Assembly (NCBI RefSeq): GCF_900142385.1
Contig: NZ_FRAQ01000001.1
Span: forward strand, 1,984,001 to 2,048,000
Source: Marinobacter antarcticus
GTDB lineage: Bacteria > Pseudomonadota > Gammaproteobacteria > Pseudomonadales > Oleiphilaceae
Direction: 5' to 3'
Length of the DNA: 64,000 nt
Shown: positions 1 to 7,886 of the stretch, piece after piece
Layout of the letters: every line of letters begins with the position of its first letter
Numbering within the stretch: the stretch's first letter is position 1
Made by a program: the position numbers and the translations under genes
Notes under the pieces: generated by a model
Databases searched by the model: none
Told to the model about the DNA's origin: nothing
The model's input: the letters and a program-made list of their open reading frames with translations, nothing else

Positions 1-1139
1 TTACACCTGCCAATACAACGGATAACCGCAAACTTGCCAAAGCCCGGTTACCCCGGATGATGTTCGACTATTTTGATGGTGGTGCCTTTTCCGAACAAAC
101 TCTCAGAGAGAACACCGGAGATTTCCAGAAGCTGCATTTTCGTCAGCGGGTTATGCGGGATGTTGCCAGCGCTTCTGCCATGGCCCGGATACTTGGTGAG
201 GATGTTTCGCTGCCGCTGGTGCTCGCACCTGTTGGCCTTGCCGGCATGCTCGCACGGCGGGGAGAAGTTCAGGCGGCCCGGGCCGCACAGAAAAGCGGCG
301 TGCCGTTTTGCCTGAGTACCGTCTCTATCTGTTCGCTGGAGGAAGTTGCCGGGGCAACGGGCTCCGCCAATTGGTTTCAGCTTTATGTGCTAAAGGACAG
401 AGGCTACTCCGAAGCTCTGCTTAATCGTGCTTATAAAGCAGGGTATTCCACGCTGGTTTTTACGGTGGATCTTCCCAAACTTGGCGTGCGGTACCGGGAT
501 GTGCGTAACGGGATGAGTGGTGGTCTCTCCCCTTGGGGGAAAATTCAGAAGCTGTCAGACCTGCTTTCTCATCCACTCTGGCTTTGGGACGTTGCCATCA
601 AGGGCAAACCCCTGACGTTTGGTAATCTCTCTGATGCGGTTCCATCGGGTCGTAACCCTGAGGATTTCAAAGCCTGGGTTGACCAGCAGTTTGATGCGTC
701 CGTTACCTGGAGGGATCTCGACTGGGTAAGACAGCATTGGCCAGGCAAGCTGGTGATCAAGGGAATCATGGACCCGGATGACGCTCGTTCCGCGGTGGAC
801 GTGGGGGCCGACGGCATTGTTGTCTCCAATCATGGCGGGAGACAACTGGATGGCGCACCTTCAACCATCTCGGCGTTGCCGGCCATTGTGGAAGCTGTAT
901 CAGGAAAAACCGAGCTTCTGTTTGATGGTGGCGTGCAGTCTGGCCAGGATGTTGTACGGGCGCTTTGCCTGGGCGCGAGCGCTTGCCTGGTGGGCCGTGC
1001 ATGGGCCTATGCACTGGCAGCAGGTGGCGAGGCGGCTGTCTCACGGATGCTGGAAAACTTCCGTTATGAGGTGGAGTTGACGCTTGCACTGCTGGGTAAA
1101 AATTCGGTAGAACAGTTAAATCCGGATGATCTTGTCTGA
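1..1139 (+). CDS. FMN-dependent alpha-hydroxy acid (L-lactate type) dehydrogenase, 5'-partial
   Basis: This enzyme oxidises an L-2-hydroxy acid, probably lactate, to the 2-oxo acid with FMN. The reading frame is open from base 3, and residues before the first visible ATG (57) already align with the family N-terminus, so the true start lies outside the window. The active-site block SNHGGRQLDG, with the catalytic His, lies about 100 residues from the C-terminus. The block DGGVQSGQDVVRAL after it is the FMN-phosphate region. The family usually has about 380-396 residues, so only a few are missing. It could serve another 2-hydroxy acid such as glycolate or mandelate; sequence alone does not settle the substrate. 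Confidence 0.88.
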   Translation, partial: TPANTTDNRKLAKARLPRMMFDYFDGGAFSEQTLRENTGDFQKLHFRQRVMRDVASASAMARILGEDVSLPLVLAPVGLAGMLARRGEVQAARAAQKSGVPFCLSTVSICSLEEVAGATGSANWFQLYVLKDRGYSEALLNRAYKAGYSTLVFTVDLPKLGVRYRDVRNGMSGGLSPWGKIQKLSDLLSHPLWLWDVAIKGKPLTFGNLSDAVPSGRNPEDFKAWVDQQFDASVTWRDLDWVRQHWPGKLVIKGIMDPDDARSAVDVGADGIVVSNHGGRQLDGAPSTISALPAIVEAVSGKTELLFDGGVQSGQDVVRALCLGASACLVGRAWAYALAAGGEAAVSRMLENFRYEVELTLALLGKNSVEQLNPDDLV

Positions 1140-1158
1140 GCGACAAAACGGAGGCTTG

Positions 1159-1254
1159 ATGATGGAAATTCGAATCAAAAGAGCTTGTGAAGACGCCGCG
1201 CGCTCCCGTGGTCCAGGTATTCTGGTTGACAGAATTGTTACCCATTATGAATGA
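1159..1254 (+). pseudogene. DUF488-like N-terminal fragment
   Basis: A 31-codon frame begins at two tandem ATGs after a GGAGG ribosome site. It encodes MEIRIKRACEDAA, then GILVDR, then stops. This resembles the start of DUF488 proteins, which typically read IRIKR(A/V)YE..., a short spacer, then (V)LVDRLWPRG. Here the frame ends just after the VDR motif, where roughly 90 more residues would be expected. The stop overlaps the first possible start of the next gene. I read it as the stump of a decayed gene, though a translated short peptide cannot be excluded. Confidence 0.45.
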
Positions 1255-1274
1255 CTGATGCTGGAGAGTTCGGT

Positions 1275-2189
1275 ATGCCGGTTATGGTTCAGGCGCTGGT
1301 ACCTGTTTTTGCGCTGATTGTATTGGGGCACCTGTTCAGGCGCTGGGCCTTTCCTTCGATCGACTTCTGGCCTCAGGCGGAGCGCTTTACCTACTACGTG
1401 CTCTTTCCCGCGATGCTGGTGTTCAAGCTGGGCCAGGCCCGACTGCCAGCTTCAGCTTATGGCGATATTGCCTTACTTATTGGTTCCATGATTCTGGCGA
1501 TGACGTTGCTATTGGTCGCCGTGCAGTTTTTCTGGCGCTGGAGCGGGCCGGTTTTCTCCTCGGTATTCCAGGGCGCTATCCGGTTTAATTCCTACGTGGG
1601 CCTTGCTGCAGGCGGAATGCTACTGGGTGATGAGGGCCTGTCCCTCACAGCGATTGCTGTCGCCATCATGGTGCCAATGCTGAATCTGTTGTGCATTCTG
1701 ATGTTCTCACTGGTGGCAGCGCAGGGCCCTGTGCGGGTGGCGCCGGTGCTACGCGCGATTGCATCAAACCCTTTGATCATCGGGTCGATACTCGGCGTGA
1801 CATGGAGCTTTTTCGAAATTGGCTTTCACCCGCTCCTTGCTGGCACGCTTGAACCGCTGAGCAATCTGGCTTTGCCTATGGGGCTGATGACGGTTGGTGC
1901 AGGACTCCAGCTCAAAGCCCTGAGAGGCGGATCCGTGCCGTTTATGGTGTCGTCCTTATTGAAGTTGTTGCTGCTTCCGCTGATGGCTGCAGGTCTTGCT
2001 ATTTTACTGGGTCTTGAAGGCACGCTGGTGCAGGTAGCAGTGCTTCTGGCCAGCCTTCCAACGGCGACATCGGCTTATATTCTTGCCCGGCAGTTAGGCG
2101 GTGATGCACCGCTGATGGCGGGTATAATCAGTGGCCAGACGCTTCTGGCCATGGTGTCCATTCCTTTAATACTCAGTATTCTCTGGTAG
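1275..2189 (+). CDS. AEC-family (auxin efflux carrier type) permease
   Basis: An inner-membrane transporter with about ten hydrophobic segments in two halves separated near residue 150, as in the AEC/bile-acid transporter fold. Bacterial relatives carry malate, malonate or other organic acids, but the substrate here is unknown. The start at 1275 is chosen because GGAGAG lies six bases upstream and the protein then begins MPVMVQALVPVFALIVLGH, the usual short N-terminus before the first helix. An in-frame ATG at 1251 is possible but lacks a ribosome site. The 3' end overlaps the tail of znuA on the opposite strand by 24 bases. Proximity to the hydroxy-acid dehydrogenase hints at organic-acid traffic. 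Confidence 0.8.
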   Translation: MPVMVQALVPVFALIVLGHLFRRWAFPSIDFWPQAERFTYYVLFPAMLVFKLGQARLPASAYGDIALLIGSMILAMTLLLVAVQFFWRWSGPVFSSVFQGAIRFNSYVGLAAGGMLLGDEGLSLTAIAVAIMVPMLNLLCILMFSLVAAQGPVRVAPVLRAIASNPLIIGSILGVTWSFFEIGFHPLLAGTLEPLSNLALPMGLMTVGAGLQLKALRGGSVPFMVSSLLKLLLLPLMAAGLAILLGLEGTLVQVAVLLASLPTATSAYILARQLGGDAPLMAGIISGQTLLAMVSIPLILSILW

Positions 2190-3116
2190 GCATTTGAGCA
2201 CGGCATCGGCGATGCTTTGCTGAAATGCCTCATAACCGTTCGCGGTTGCATCAATATCCGTGGCCAGCGGATCCCAAGTGCTGAACGTCACATCCAGCCC
2301 ATCGGTGATGGAGTGCCACCACTGCCGGTTGAATTGCGGCTCAGTCAACAGGCATGGGTGATTCGCACCGCGCAGGAGATTTTGAACGTCTGCAATGTGC
2401 CGTGCCCCCGGCGATAACTCCGGGTTTAGTGTCAACACGCCCTCAACCTTCAGGTTGTAGTGCTCTGCAAACCGAGTGAAGGCGCTGTGATACGCAAACA
2501 GGCTGATATCCTGCAGCGGCTCCAGTTGCTCGCGAATCTGTTCTTCTTTCTTTCCAATAGACGCCCGAAAGCTTTCCAGATTGCGATCCAGGGCCGGCTT
2601 GTCTGCCCCGTCCAGTTGCGCCAGGGCATCCCGGATGGTTACTGCCATGGTAAGCGCCATTTGCGGGTCTACCCAGATGTGCGGATCGTCCCCGTCGCCG
2701 TGATCATGCTCATGGCTGTGATCGTCATGGCTTTCGTCATGAGAATCGTGGTCGTTGTCCTCTTTTTCAGCACTCCCGGCTTGGGCATCTGGCTGCATAA
2801 GTGCGACTGAACGCCCACCAAACTCACTGCCGGTTAACAGGCGGCTCAGAAACGTTTCCATTTCCGGGCCGACCCAGAAAACGATATCGGCACTTTCCAG
2901 TGCCCGGCGCTTCGACGGCGTCATTGAATAATTGTGGGGGCTGGAGCCTGGAGGAACCAAGGTGCTTGTGTGCATATCTTCCGTTGCAACCGCGCGTACC
3001 AGAAGTTCCAGCGGCTTGATTGAGGCCAGAATGCGGGCATCGGCATAAGTACTACTGCCATAGAGAAGGGCGCTGGCACTCAGGGTTAAAGAAAAGGCTG
3101 TTTTTAGAATGCGCAT
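2166..3116 (-). CDS. znuA: Zinc ABC transporter periplasmic binding protein ZnuA
   Basis: This protein captures Zn2+ in the periplasm and delivers it to the ZnuBC importer. A signal peptide (about residues 1-25, ending STYADA) precedes the mature protein. A His/Asp-rich loop follows near residues 120-150 (DHDSHDESHDDHSHEHDHGD), the hallmark of ZnuA-type zinc chelating loops. It runs into PHIWVDP, which carries a metal-ligand His. The other ligand regions (SSPHNYSMTPS, FAYHSAFTRFAEHY) are present. The gene is divergent from gltX and is preceded by a perfect Zur palindrome, so repression by zinc-loaded Zur is expected. No znuB, znuC or zur gene adjoins it, so its partners must lie elsewhere. 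Confidence 0.93.
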   Translation of the reverse strand: MRILKTAFSLTLSASALLYGSSTYADARILASIKPLELLVRAVATEDMHTSTLVPPGSSPHNYSMTPSKRRALESADIVFWVGPEMETFLSRLLTGSEFGGRSVALMQPDAQAGSAEKEDNDHDSHDESHDDHSHEHDHGDGDDPHIWVDPQMALTMAVTIRDALAQLDGADKPALDRNLESFRASIGKKEEQIREQLEPLQDISLFAYHSAFTRFAEHYNLKVEGVLTLNPELSPGARHIADVQNLLRGANHPCLLTEPQFNRQWWHSITDGLDVTFSTWDPLATDIDATANGYEAFQQSIADAVLKCLPENTEY

Positions 3117-3146
3117 GGGTGATCTGAGTCCTGGTGTATGGTTGCA

Positions 3147-3163
3147 ATGTTATAATATAACAT
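3147..3163. promoter_or_regulatory. Zur operator
   Basis: A perfect 17-base palindrome, ATGTTATAATATAACAT, with an 8+1+8 arrangement. It matches the gammaproteobacterial Zur box (core GTTATA/TATAAC) and lies 31 bases upstream of the znuA start, where it would cover the promoter. It also lies about 140 bases upstream of gltX, so an effect on gltX is unlikely. Confidence 0.85.
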
Positions 3164-3253
3164 CAATGGCAAGAGAATCGCAAAATCTGATGTGCGTCAG
3201 GAGATCAGCGCAATGATACGCTTGGCGATCATGCGAAATAATGCCCGGGCCGG

Positions 3254-3259
3254 TATAAT
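3254..3259 (+). promoter_or_regulatory. Candidate -10 element for gltX
   Basis: A perfect TATAAT hexamer sits about 41 bases upstream of the gltX ATG. No convincing -35 hexamer lies at the normal distance; the bases at 17-bp spacing are ATGCGA. The assignment therefore rests on the -10 alone. Confidence 0.4.
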
Positions 3260-3300
3260 GCCGGGTTTATCAAACGGCCACCGATTTTCAGGAAGGTTTC

Positions 3301-4782
3301 ATGACTGTACGTACCCGAATTGCTCCATCACCCACCGGTGATCCACACGTTGGTACCGCCTACGTGGCCCTGTTCAACCTGTGTTTTGCCCGGCAGCACG
3401 GAGGGCAGTTCATTCTGCGTATTGAAGATACGGATCAGGTGCGCAGTACTGCGGAATCCGAACAGGACATTCTCAAGGCGTTGCGCTGGCTCGGTCTTAA
3501 CTGGGATGAAGGCCCCGATGTAGGTGGGCCTCACGGGCCGTATCGCCAGTCTGAACGCAAACATTCCTACGGACAGTACGCGGAAGATCTGGTCACCGAT
3601 GGCCATGCATTCTATTGTTTTCGTACTCCCGAAGAGCTGGATGTCATTCGTGAGGAGCGTAAAGCCAAGGGCCTTAACCCGGGCATCAAAGGTGATCTTG
3701 AGCTGTCTCAAGAAGAGGTGAAGCGCCGCCTGGATGCGGGTGAGTCTTATGTGATCCGCATGAAAGTGCCCGACGAAGGCGTCTGCGAAATTGAAGACAT
3801 GCTCCGGGGCACCATTGAAATCGACTGGTCGCAGGTGGACTGTCAGATTTTGCTGAAATCTGACGGCATGCCGACATACCATCTTGCAAACGTGGTTGAC
3901 GATCATCTGATGGAAATCACCCACGTGCTGCGCGGCGAAGAGTGGATCAACTCTGCGCCCAAGCACAAATTGCTGTACCAGTATTTCGGTTGGGATATGC
4001 CGGTGCTTTGTCACCTACCGCTGCTGCGCAACCCGGACAAAAGCAAGCTGTCCAAGCGTAAGAACCCGACCAGCATCAATTTTTACGAGCGTATGGGCTT
4101 TTTGCCGGAAGCGGTAACCAACTACCTTGGCCGTATGGGCTGGTCCATGCCGGATGAGCGCGAAAAGTTCACGCTGGATGAAATGATCGCAAACTTCGAT
4201 ATCCAGCGTGTATCCCTCGGTGGCCCGGTCTTTGACGTAGAGAAGCTGCGCTGGCTCAATGGCCAGTGGCTTCGCGACGAGCTCACGGAAGATCAGTTTG
4301 TCGAGCGTATGCGCCAGTGGTGGTTCAACGGAGACGCACTTAAGGCGTTGGTGCCACATATCAAGGGCAGGGCAGAGGTGTTCTCCGATGTAGCCCCCAT
4401 GGCCCAGTTCATGTTCTCAGGCATGCTGGACCTGAAGCCGGAAGACTTTGCGCACAACAAACTGGAAGAAGGCCAGATCAAGCGGGTACTCCAGTTCACC
4501 TTATGGAAGCTCGAAGCTCAGCGCCACTGGAATAAGAGCACGATCTTTGCCGATATCAAATTCCTGGCCAAAGCTATGGATCTGAAAATGGGCGACTTCA
4601 TGTTTTCTGTATTCGTAGCCATTGCCGGCACTCCGAACTCCTGGTCTGTTATGGACTCCATGGAATTGCTGGGCCCGGACATGACCCGCGCCCGTTTGCG
4701 TCAGGCGCTGGAAGTGCTTGGGGGTTTCTCCAAGAAAGAAACCAAGAAAGTGGAAAAAGAATACGCTGCACTGGGCGCTTAA
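3301..4782 (+). CDS. gltX: Glutamyl-tRNA synthetase
   Basis: A class I aminoacyl-tRNA synthetase that attaches glutamate to tRNA-Glu. The HIGH-type motif is [11 protein letters not shown] at residues 9-19. The KMSKS-type loop is KLSKR near residue 250. At 493 residues the length matches the discriminating bacterial enzyme. The start is set by the family N-terminus ([13 protein letters not shown]) and an AGGAAGG ribosome site just upstream. The gene is followed by a tRNA-Ala/tRNA-Glu pair, so the enzyme and one of its substrates are encoded within about 200 bases. Confidence 0.97.
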   Translation: MTVRTRIAPSPTGDPHVGTAYVALFNLCFARQHGGQFILRIEDTDQVRSTAESEQDILKALRWLGLNWDEGPDVGGPHGPYRQSERKHSYGQYAEDLVTDGHAFYCFRTPEELDVIREERKAKGLNPGIKGDLELSQEEVKRRLDAGESYVIRMKVPDEGVCEIEDMLRGTIEIDWSQVDCQILLKSDGMPTYHLANVVDDHLMEITHVLRGEEWINSAPKHKLLYQYFGWDMPVLCHLPLLRNPDKSKLSKRKNPTSINFYERMGFLPEAVTNYLGRMGWSMPDEREKFTLDEMIANFDIQRVSLGGPVFDVEKLRWLNGQWLRDELTEDQFVERMRQWWFNGDALKALVPHIKGRAEVFSDVAPMAQFMFSGMLDLKPEDFAHNKLEEGQIKRVLQFTLWKLEAQRHWNKSTIFADIKFLAKAMDLKMGDFMFSVFVAIAGTPNSWSVMDSMELLGPDMTRARLRQALEVLGGFSKKETKKVEKEYAALGA

Positions 4783-4855
4783 TAACTATTTTGGTGAAGA
4801 AATAAGCGGTCTGGACAGGGAAGTTCAGAAAACTGAAAAAAAGTATGGCTAAAGG

Positions 4856-4884
4856 TTGACGCCCATGGGGCGGATCCTTAATAT
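4856..4884 (+). promoter_or_regulatory. Promoter for the tRNA-Ala/tRNA-Glu pair
   Basis: A -35 TTGACG (4856-4861), a 17-base spacer and a -10 TAATAT (4879-4884). The -10 is followed by the GC-rich stretch ACGCGCCG before the first tRNA base. A GC-rich discriminator of this kind is typical of stable-RNA promoters under stringent control. The predicted transcript would begin only a few bases before the mature tRNA-Ala. Confidence 0.72.
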
Positions 4885-4895
4885 ACGCGCCGTTG

Positions 4896-4971
4896 GGGGC
4901 CATAGCTCAGCTGGGAGAGCGCAACACTGGCAGTGTTGAGGTCGACGGTTCGATCCCGTCTGGCTCCACCA
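4896..4971 (+). tRNA. tRNA-Ala (anticodon GGC)
   Basis: A 76-base cloverleaf. The acceptor stem GGGGCCA/TGGCTCC is followed by an encoded ACCA end. The D arm is GCTCAGCTGGGAGAGC. The anticodon loop CTGGCAG carries GGC at 4929-4931, reading GCC and GCT alanine codons. The T arm contains GGTTCGATCC. Confidence 0.97.
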
Positions 4972-4978
4972 ATTTCTA

Positions 4979-5054
4979 GTCCCCTTCGTCTAGTGGCCTA
5001 GGACTCCGCCCTTTCACGGCGGCAACAGGGGTTCGAACCCCCTAGGGGACGCCA
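4979..5054 (+). tRNA. tRNA-Glu (anticodon TTC)
   Basis: A 76-base cloverleaf with acceptor stem GTCCCCT/AGGGGAC and encoded GCCA end. The anticodon stem-loop is CCGCC-CTTTCAC-GGCGG, with anticodon TTC. It lies seven bases after tRNA-Ala in the same transcript and ends ahead of a strong intrinsic terminator. Confidence 0.97.
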
Positions 5055-5090
5055 ATACGGCTTGACGGTTTAGTCCACCGGATAGCCATC

Positions 5091-5118
5091 AAAAAAACCG
5101 CCTTCGGGCGGTTTTTTT
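5091..5118. terminator. Intrinsic terminator after the tRNA pair (bidirectional)
   Basis: The stem ACCGCC/GGCGGT closes on a TTCG tetraloop, with an A7 run before and a T7 run after it. It can stop the tRNA transcript on the plus strand and the QueD-like gene transcript arriving on the minus strand. Confidence 0.93.
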
Positions 5119-5142
5119 GTGCGTAAGTGAAAAGAAAAAGCG

Positions 5143-5994
5143 TTAGCGCGAGGCAATAGCGCCCTTGCCAACACCTTCATAAGCCTTCACCAGGATCGTA
5201 TCTGAGGGAGACTGCAATTTGAGCTGGTCGGCGATGTGGGCGGCGATCAATTCAACCGTGGTGTCAGTATTCATCATGTAAACCCGCGCCTCAGGCAGGG
5301 TAAGCGCAAACTCGCCCTGATTGGCTTCGTACTCGAAAGTTATGTAGGGAACGCCATCTTCTCCCACGTGACGTCGCGCTACATCCTCTTCAGAGCCCAC
5401 ATAGATATCCTGCCAGAGCTTGGCCCAGGTGCGTTCAAGGTCATAATCCCGATGACCATTGCGATCAATGCGAATGGGGGAGCGGTGGCCGTGGGCTATG
5501 CGCTGGCAGTTTCCCAGGTGCTTTTTCAGGCCGTGAACGTAGTGATAGTATGCGCCTTCAATCACATCTTCCCGCAGATTGATCTCTACTGAGGTGACAT
5601 TCGCGGGCAGCACCGCCATCAGTTCACGCTCAAGCAGGGTCGCAACCGCCGATGGAACAACGCGTTCTGACGAAAGCCATACGATGGCCTCGTCCGGCGA
5701 GCGGTGCACAATGTGGCTGCCGTCATTGAGCCTCCAGGTAAACGTATCGGGCGTGTCCTGATTCCACGAGAGGCCTTCGTAGCCCCTGGGTATGACCAGC
5801 CGGTGATCCACGCGCTCGTCTATAATGCGCTTGATGGTGCGCTTCACATTGCTGAAATCGAATACCATGCCCTGGTCATCAAGCTCGCCGCCAAGCACAA
5901 CGTCGGCAATCCAGCTTTCCCCTACTAATCCGCGGGTGGGATCCAGGTAAGCGAAATCAATAACGGTGAGATTGTCTACAAACAGATGATTCAT
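5143..5994 (-). CDS. 6-carboxytetrahydropterin synthase (QueD/PTPS)-like tandem T-fold protein
   Basis: The 283-residue protein resembles two fused PTPS/QueD units; single-domain QueD has about 120 residues. The first half keeps FDFSNVKRTIKRIIDERVDH, the conserved D-F-x-x-L/V-K helix and the DH pair. It lacks an HGH motif where the first zinc site should be. The second half has YYHYVHGLKKHLGNCQRIAHGH, giving a His plus HGH zinc-ligand pattern. It may act in queuosine/deazapurine or pterin metabolism; the exact reaction is not shown by the sequence. It is a single gene ending at the shared terminator. A GGAA sequence precedes the ATG. Confidence 0.7.
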   Translation of the reverse strand: MNHLFVDNLTVIDFAYLDPTRGLVGESWIADVVLGGELDDQGMVFDFSNVKRTIKRIIDERVDHRLVIPRGYEGLSWNQDTPDTFTWRLNDGSHIVHRSPDEAIVWLSSERVVPSAVATLLERELMAVLPANVTSVEINLREDVIEGAYYHYVHGLKKHLGNCQRIAHGHRSPIRIDRNGHRDYDLERTWAKLWQDIYVGSEEDVARRHVGEDGVPYITFEYEANQGEFALTLPEARVYMMNTDTTVELIAAHIADQLKLQSPSDTILVKAYEGVGKGAIASR

Positions 5995-6129
5995 TAAATT
6001 TCCGGGCGGGTATGGTTGAATGATCTGGGGATTCTAGCAAAAATCCCGGATGAGTGACCTGTCAGGCTATTGGCCTGAGTCGATTCTTGCCACTATTTCC
6101 ATTTTCATCTCTCTATCAGGAGCGAAATC

Positions 6130-6780
6130 ATAACTGCCTCTTGCCAAGACCGCGATCAGGATTTTCCAGCACTTGTTCTCGCGGCGGGTGCGTCCCGTCG
6201 GTTTGGGCGCCCGAAAGCCTTATTAACTCTGAGTGAGCAGCGTGGGCAGAGCCGCACGCTGCTGGATTGTGCCATTGGTCAGGGCAGGTTGCTAAGCCGG
6301 GACGTGCGTGTTGTGTATGGCGCCTGGTATCCGCTGGTTCGCTTTCGCTGCCGCGCGCAGCCGTCTCGATGGGTGCCTGTGGCGGACTGGCAATTGGGTA
6401 TGGCGGCCTCGCTGGCGGCGGGTATTCGCAGCCTTGGCCCGCATGCGAAAGGTGTGTTTGTGCTGGTTGCGGATCAGCCGCTGCTGGACAGGGAGGCTCT
6501 TAGAGCTTTTGGTGAGACGGCGCGATGTTTCCCCGCGCAGGCTGCTGCTGCGGGCTATGGCCATCGCCCGGGAGTACCGGCCTATCTGCCTCGCTGGCTG
6601 TGGCCCGATGTGCTGGCACTGGAAGGTGACCAGGGCGCAGGTCGTCTACTGACTGAAGCCAATGCAACCCGGCTGGATATCCCGGGTGTCCATGACGACA
6701 TAGACACTCCTGAAGATTGGCGCAGGATTCGTGAGGCAATTACCCGAACAGGCCTGCAAGCCAGGCAATTCCAAGGCTAA
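6130..6780 (+). CDS. MobA-like nucleotidyltransferase with apparent ATA start
   Basis: A member of the MobA/MocA NTP-transferase family, which transfers a nucleotide to the molybdenum cofactor or to a sugar phosphate. The family N-terminal loop is [17 protein letters not shown]. The metal-binding segment is [11 protein letters not shown], and [10 protein letters not shown] closes the domain, for 216 residues in all. The frame is open from 6079 but holds no ATG, GTG or TTG before the TTG at 6289. That TTG is too late because it would delete the nucleotide-binding loop. An AGGAG sequence (6118-6122) sits seven bases before ATA at 6130, exactly where ATG is expected. The start codon may be lost, non-canonical, or a sequence error. 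The 3' end overlaps the next gene by 41 bases, tail to tail. Confidence 0.65.
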   Translation: MTASCQDRDQDFPALVLAAGASRRFGRPKALLTLSEQRGQSRTLLDCAIGQGRLLSRDVRVVYGAWYPLVRFRCRAQPSRWVPVADWQLGMAASLAAGIRSLGPHAKGVFVLVADQPLLDREALRAFGETARCFPAQAAAAGYGHRPGVPAYLPRWLWPDVLALEGDQGAGRLLTEANATRLDIPGVHDDIDTPEDWRRIREAITRTGLQARQFQG

Positions 6781-7837
6781 ATACTCCAAGGCTCAGGGCC
6801 AGCCCGATAGTGTAGATTTTTGATGATGCAGAACGCTGCTGCGACACAAAAAGGTCAATGGTTCGTTGGGCAATGTCTTCAGCTGTCTCACGGGAAATCT
6901 CGTGGGCCTGCTGTATGGCTTCAGACTGCAGTGTCTGCCAGAACTCGGTGTCGATCGTCTGTACGCTGGTAATATGGTCCTTCAGCTCGGCCATATGATT
7001 GCTGGTGAAGCCGGAGTTGCGTGAGAGGTCTTTTTTGAGATCCGCAAGCTCCCTGCTCAGGTTGAGGTTTACCTCCGCTGCAACTTCGTCCCGCAGGTTG
7101 CGGGTGCGCTCTTCTACCATCTCGCTCATTGCGGTCAGGCGCTCTTCAATCGCATTTTCCTGCTTGCCGCGCGACTCATCCAGTGCGCGCTTCAGGTGGT
7201 CAAACTGTTCGTCAAATAGTGAGTTGAGAAGCTCATGAAGGCGATTGTTAATATGAGTTTTCACAGCGGAGCGTGAAATCTGTTCAATCAGATCGCTCGT
7301 CAATGGGACAACGCTGGGCGGATTGCTGCCATTCTGGGCTGTTTCGTTTCCGGACTGCTTTGGTGACATCTTTAACGCTGCGTTGTCTGGCATTTCGGCC
7401 AGATATTCGTCTGTATCGGGTTCCAGATCGATCTGAGGGGGCTCTGGCAGGGTGCCTCGCGTAACGTCGTTTGCCAGTTGATCCAGCACCAGACCGAGGC
7501 CGTCAGGCTGTGTAGGCTTGGTCAGGATGTTATAAACCCCGAAGTTTCTCGCTTCTTTTGTGAACGATGAAGACTTCTGGGAAGTACACATAATGATGGG
7601 TATGTTGGCAGTCTCCGGGTTGCTTTTGATGGCTTTGGTGGCTTCCACGCCGTTCATCCCGGGCATCAGATGATCCATAAAGATGACGTCTGGATGCTCG
7701 CGGCTGCGGAGAAACTCCAGGGCCTCTTCGGCAGAGACGGCCATACTGACATGCATGTCGCGGCCTTCCAGCAGCTTGCTTAGAGCGAACCGGGCTACCT
7801 TGGAATCGTCCACCAGAAGAGCATTCTTGATCGCCAT
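6740..7837 (-). CDS. Response-regulator receiver protein with C-terminal membrane anchor
   Basis: Residues 1-125 form a CheY-type receiver with an acidic pair ([11 protein letters not shown]), the phospho-acceptor Asp in [13 protein letters not shown], the switch Thr in MCTSQ and the Lys in LTKPT. A low-complexity linker leads into a long charged helical segment with coiled-coil character (about residues 190-330). A single hydrophobic helix ends the protein ([20 protein letters not shown]). There is no DNA-binding or enzymatic output domain, so it probably works by protein contact at the membrane. It lies 49 bases after the PEGA-MORN gene and may share its transcript. Its kinase is unknown. 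Confidence 0.78.
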   Translation of the reverse strand: MAIKNALLVDDSKVARFALSKLLEGRDMHVSMAVSAEEALEFLRSREHPDVIFMDHLMPGMNGVEATKAIKSNPETANIPIIMCTSQKSSSFTKEARNFGVYNILTKPTQPDGLGLVLDQLANDVTRGTLPEPPQIDLEPDTDEYLAEMPDNAALKMSPKQSGNETAQNGSNPPSVVPLTSDLIEQISRSAVKTHINNRLHELLNSLFDEQFDHLKRALDESRGKQENAIEERLTAMSEMVEERTRNLRDEVAAEVNLNLSRELADLKKDLSRNSGFTSNHMAELKDHITSVQTIDTEFWQTLQSEAIQQAHEISRETAEDIAQRTIDLFVSQQRSASSKIYTIGLALSLGVFSLGIAWLAGLFG

Positions 7838-7886
7838 CTAACTACCTCAAACTGTTACGTCAATCGCGTTGGTTGTTTGGCTGGTA

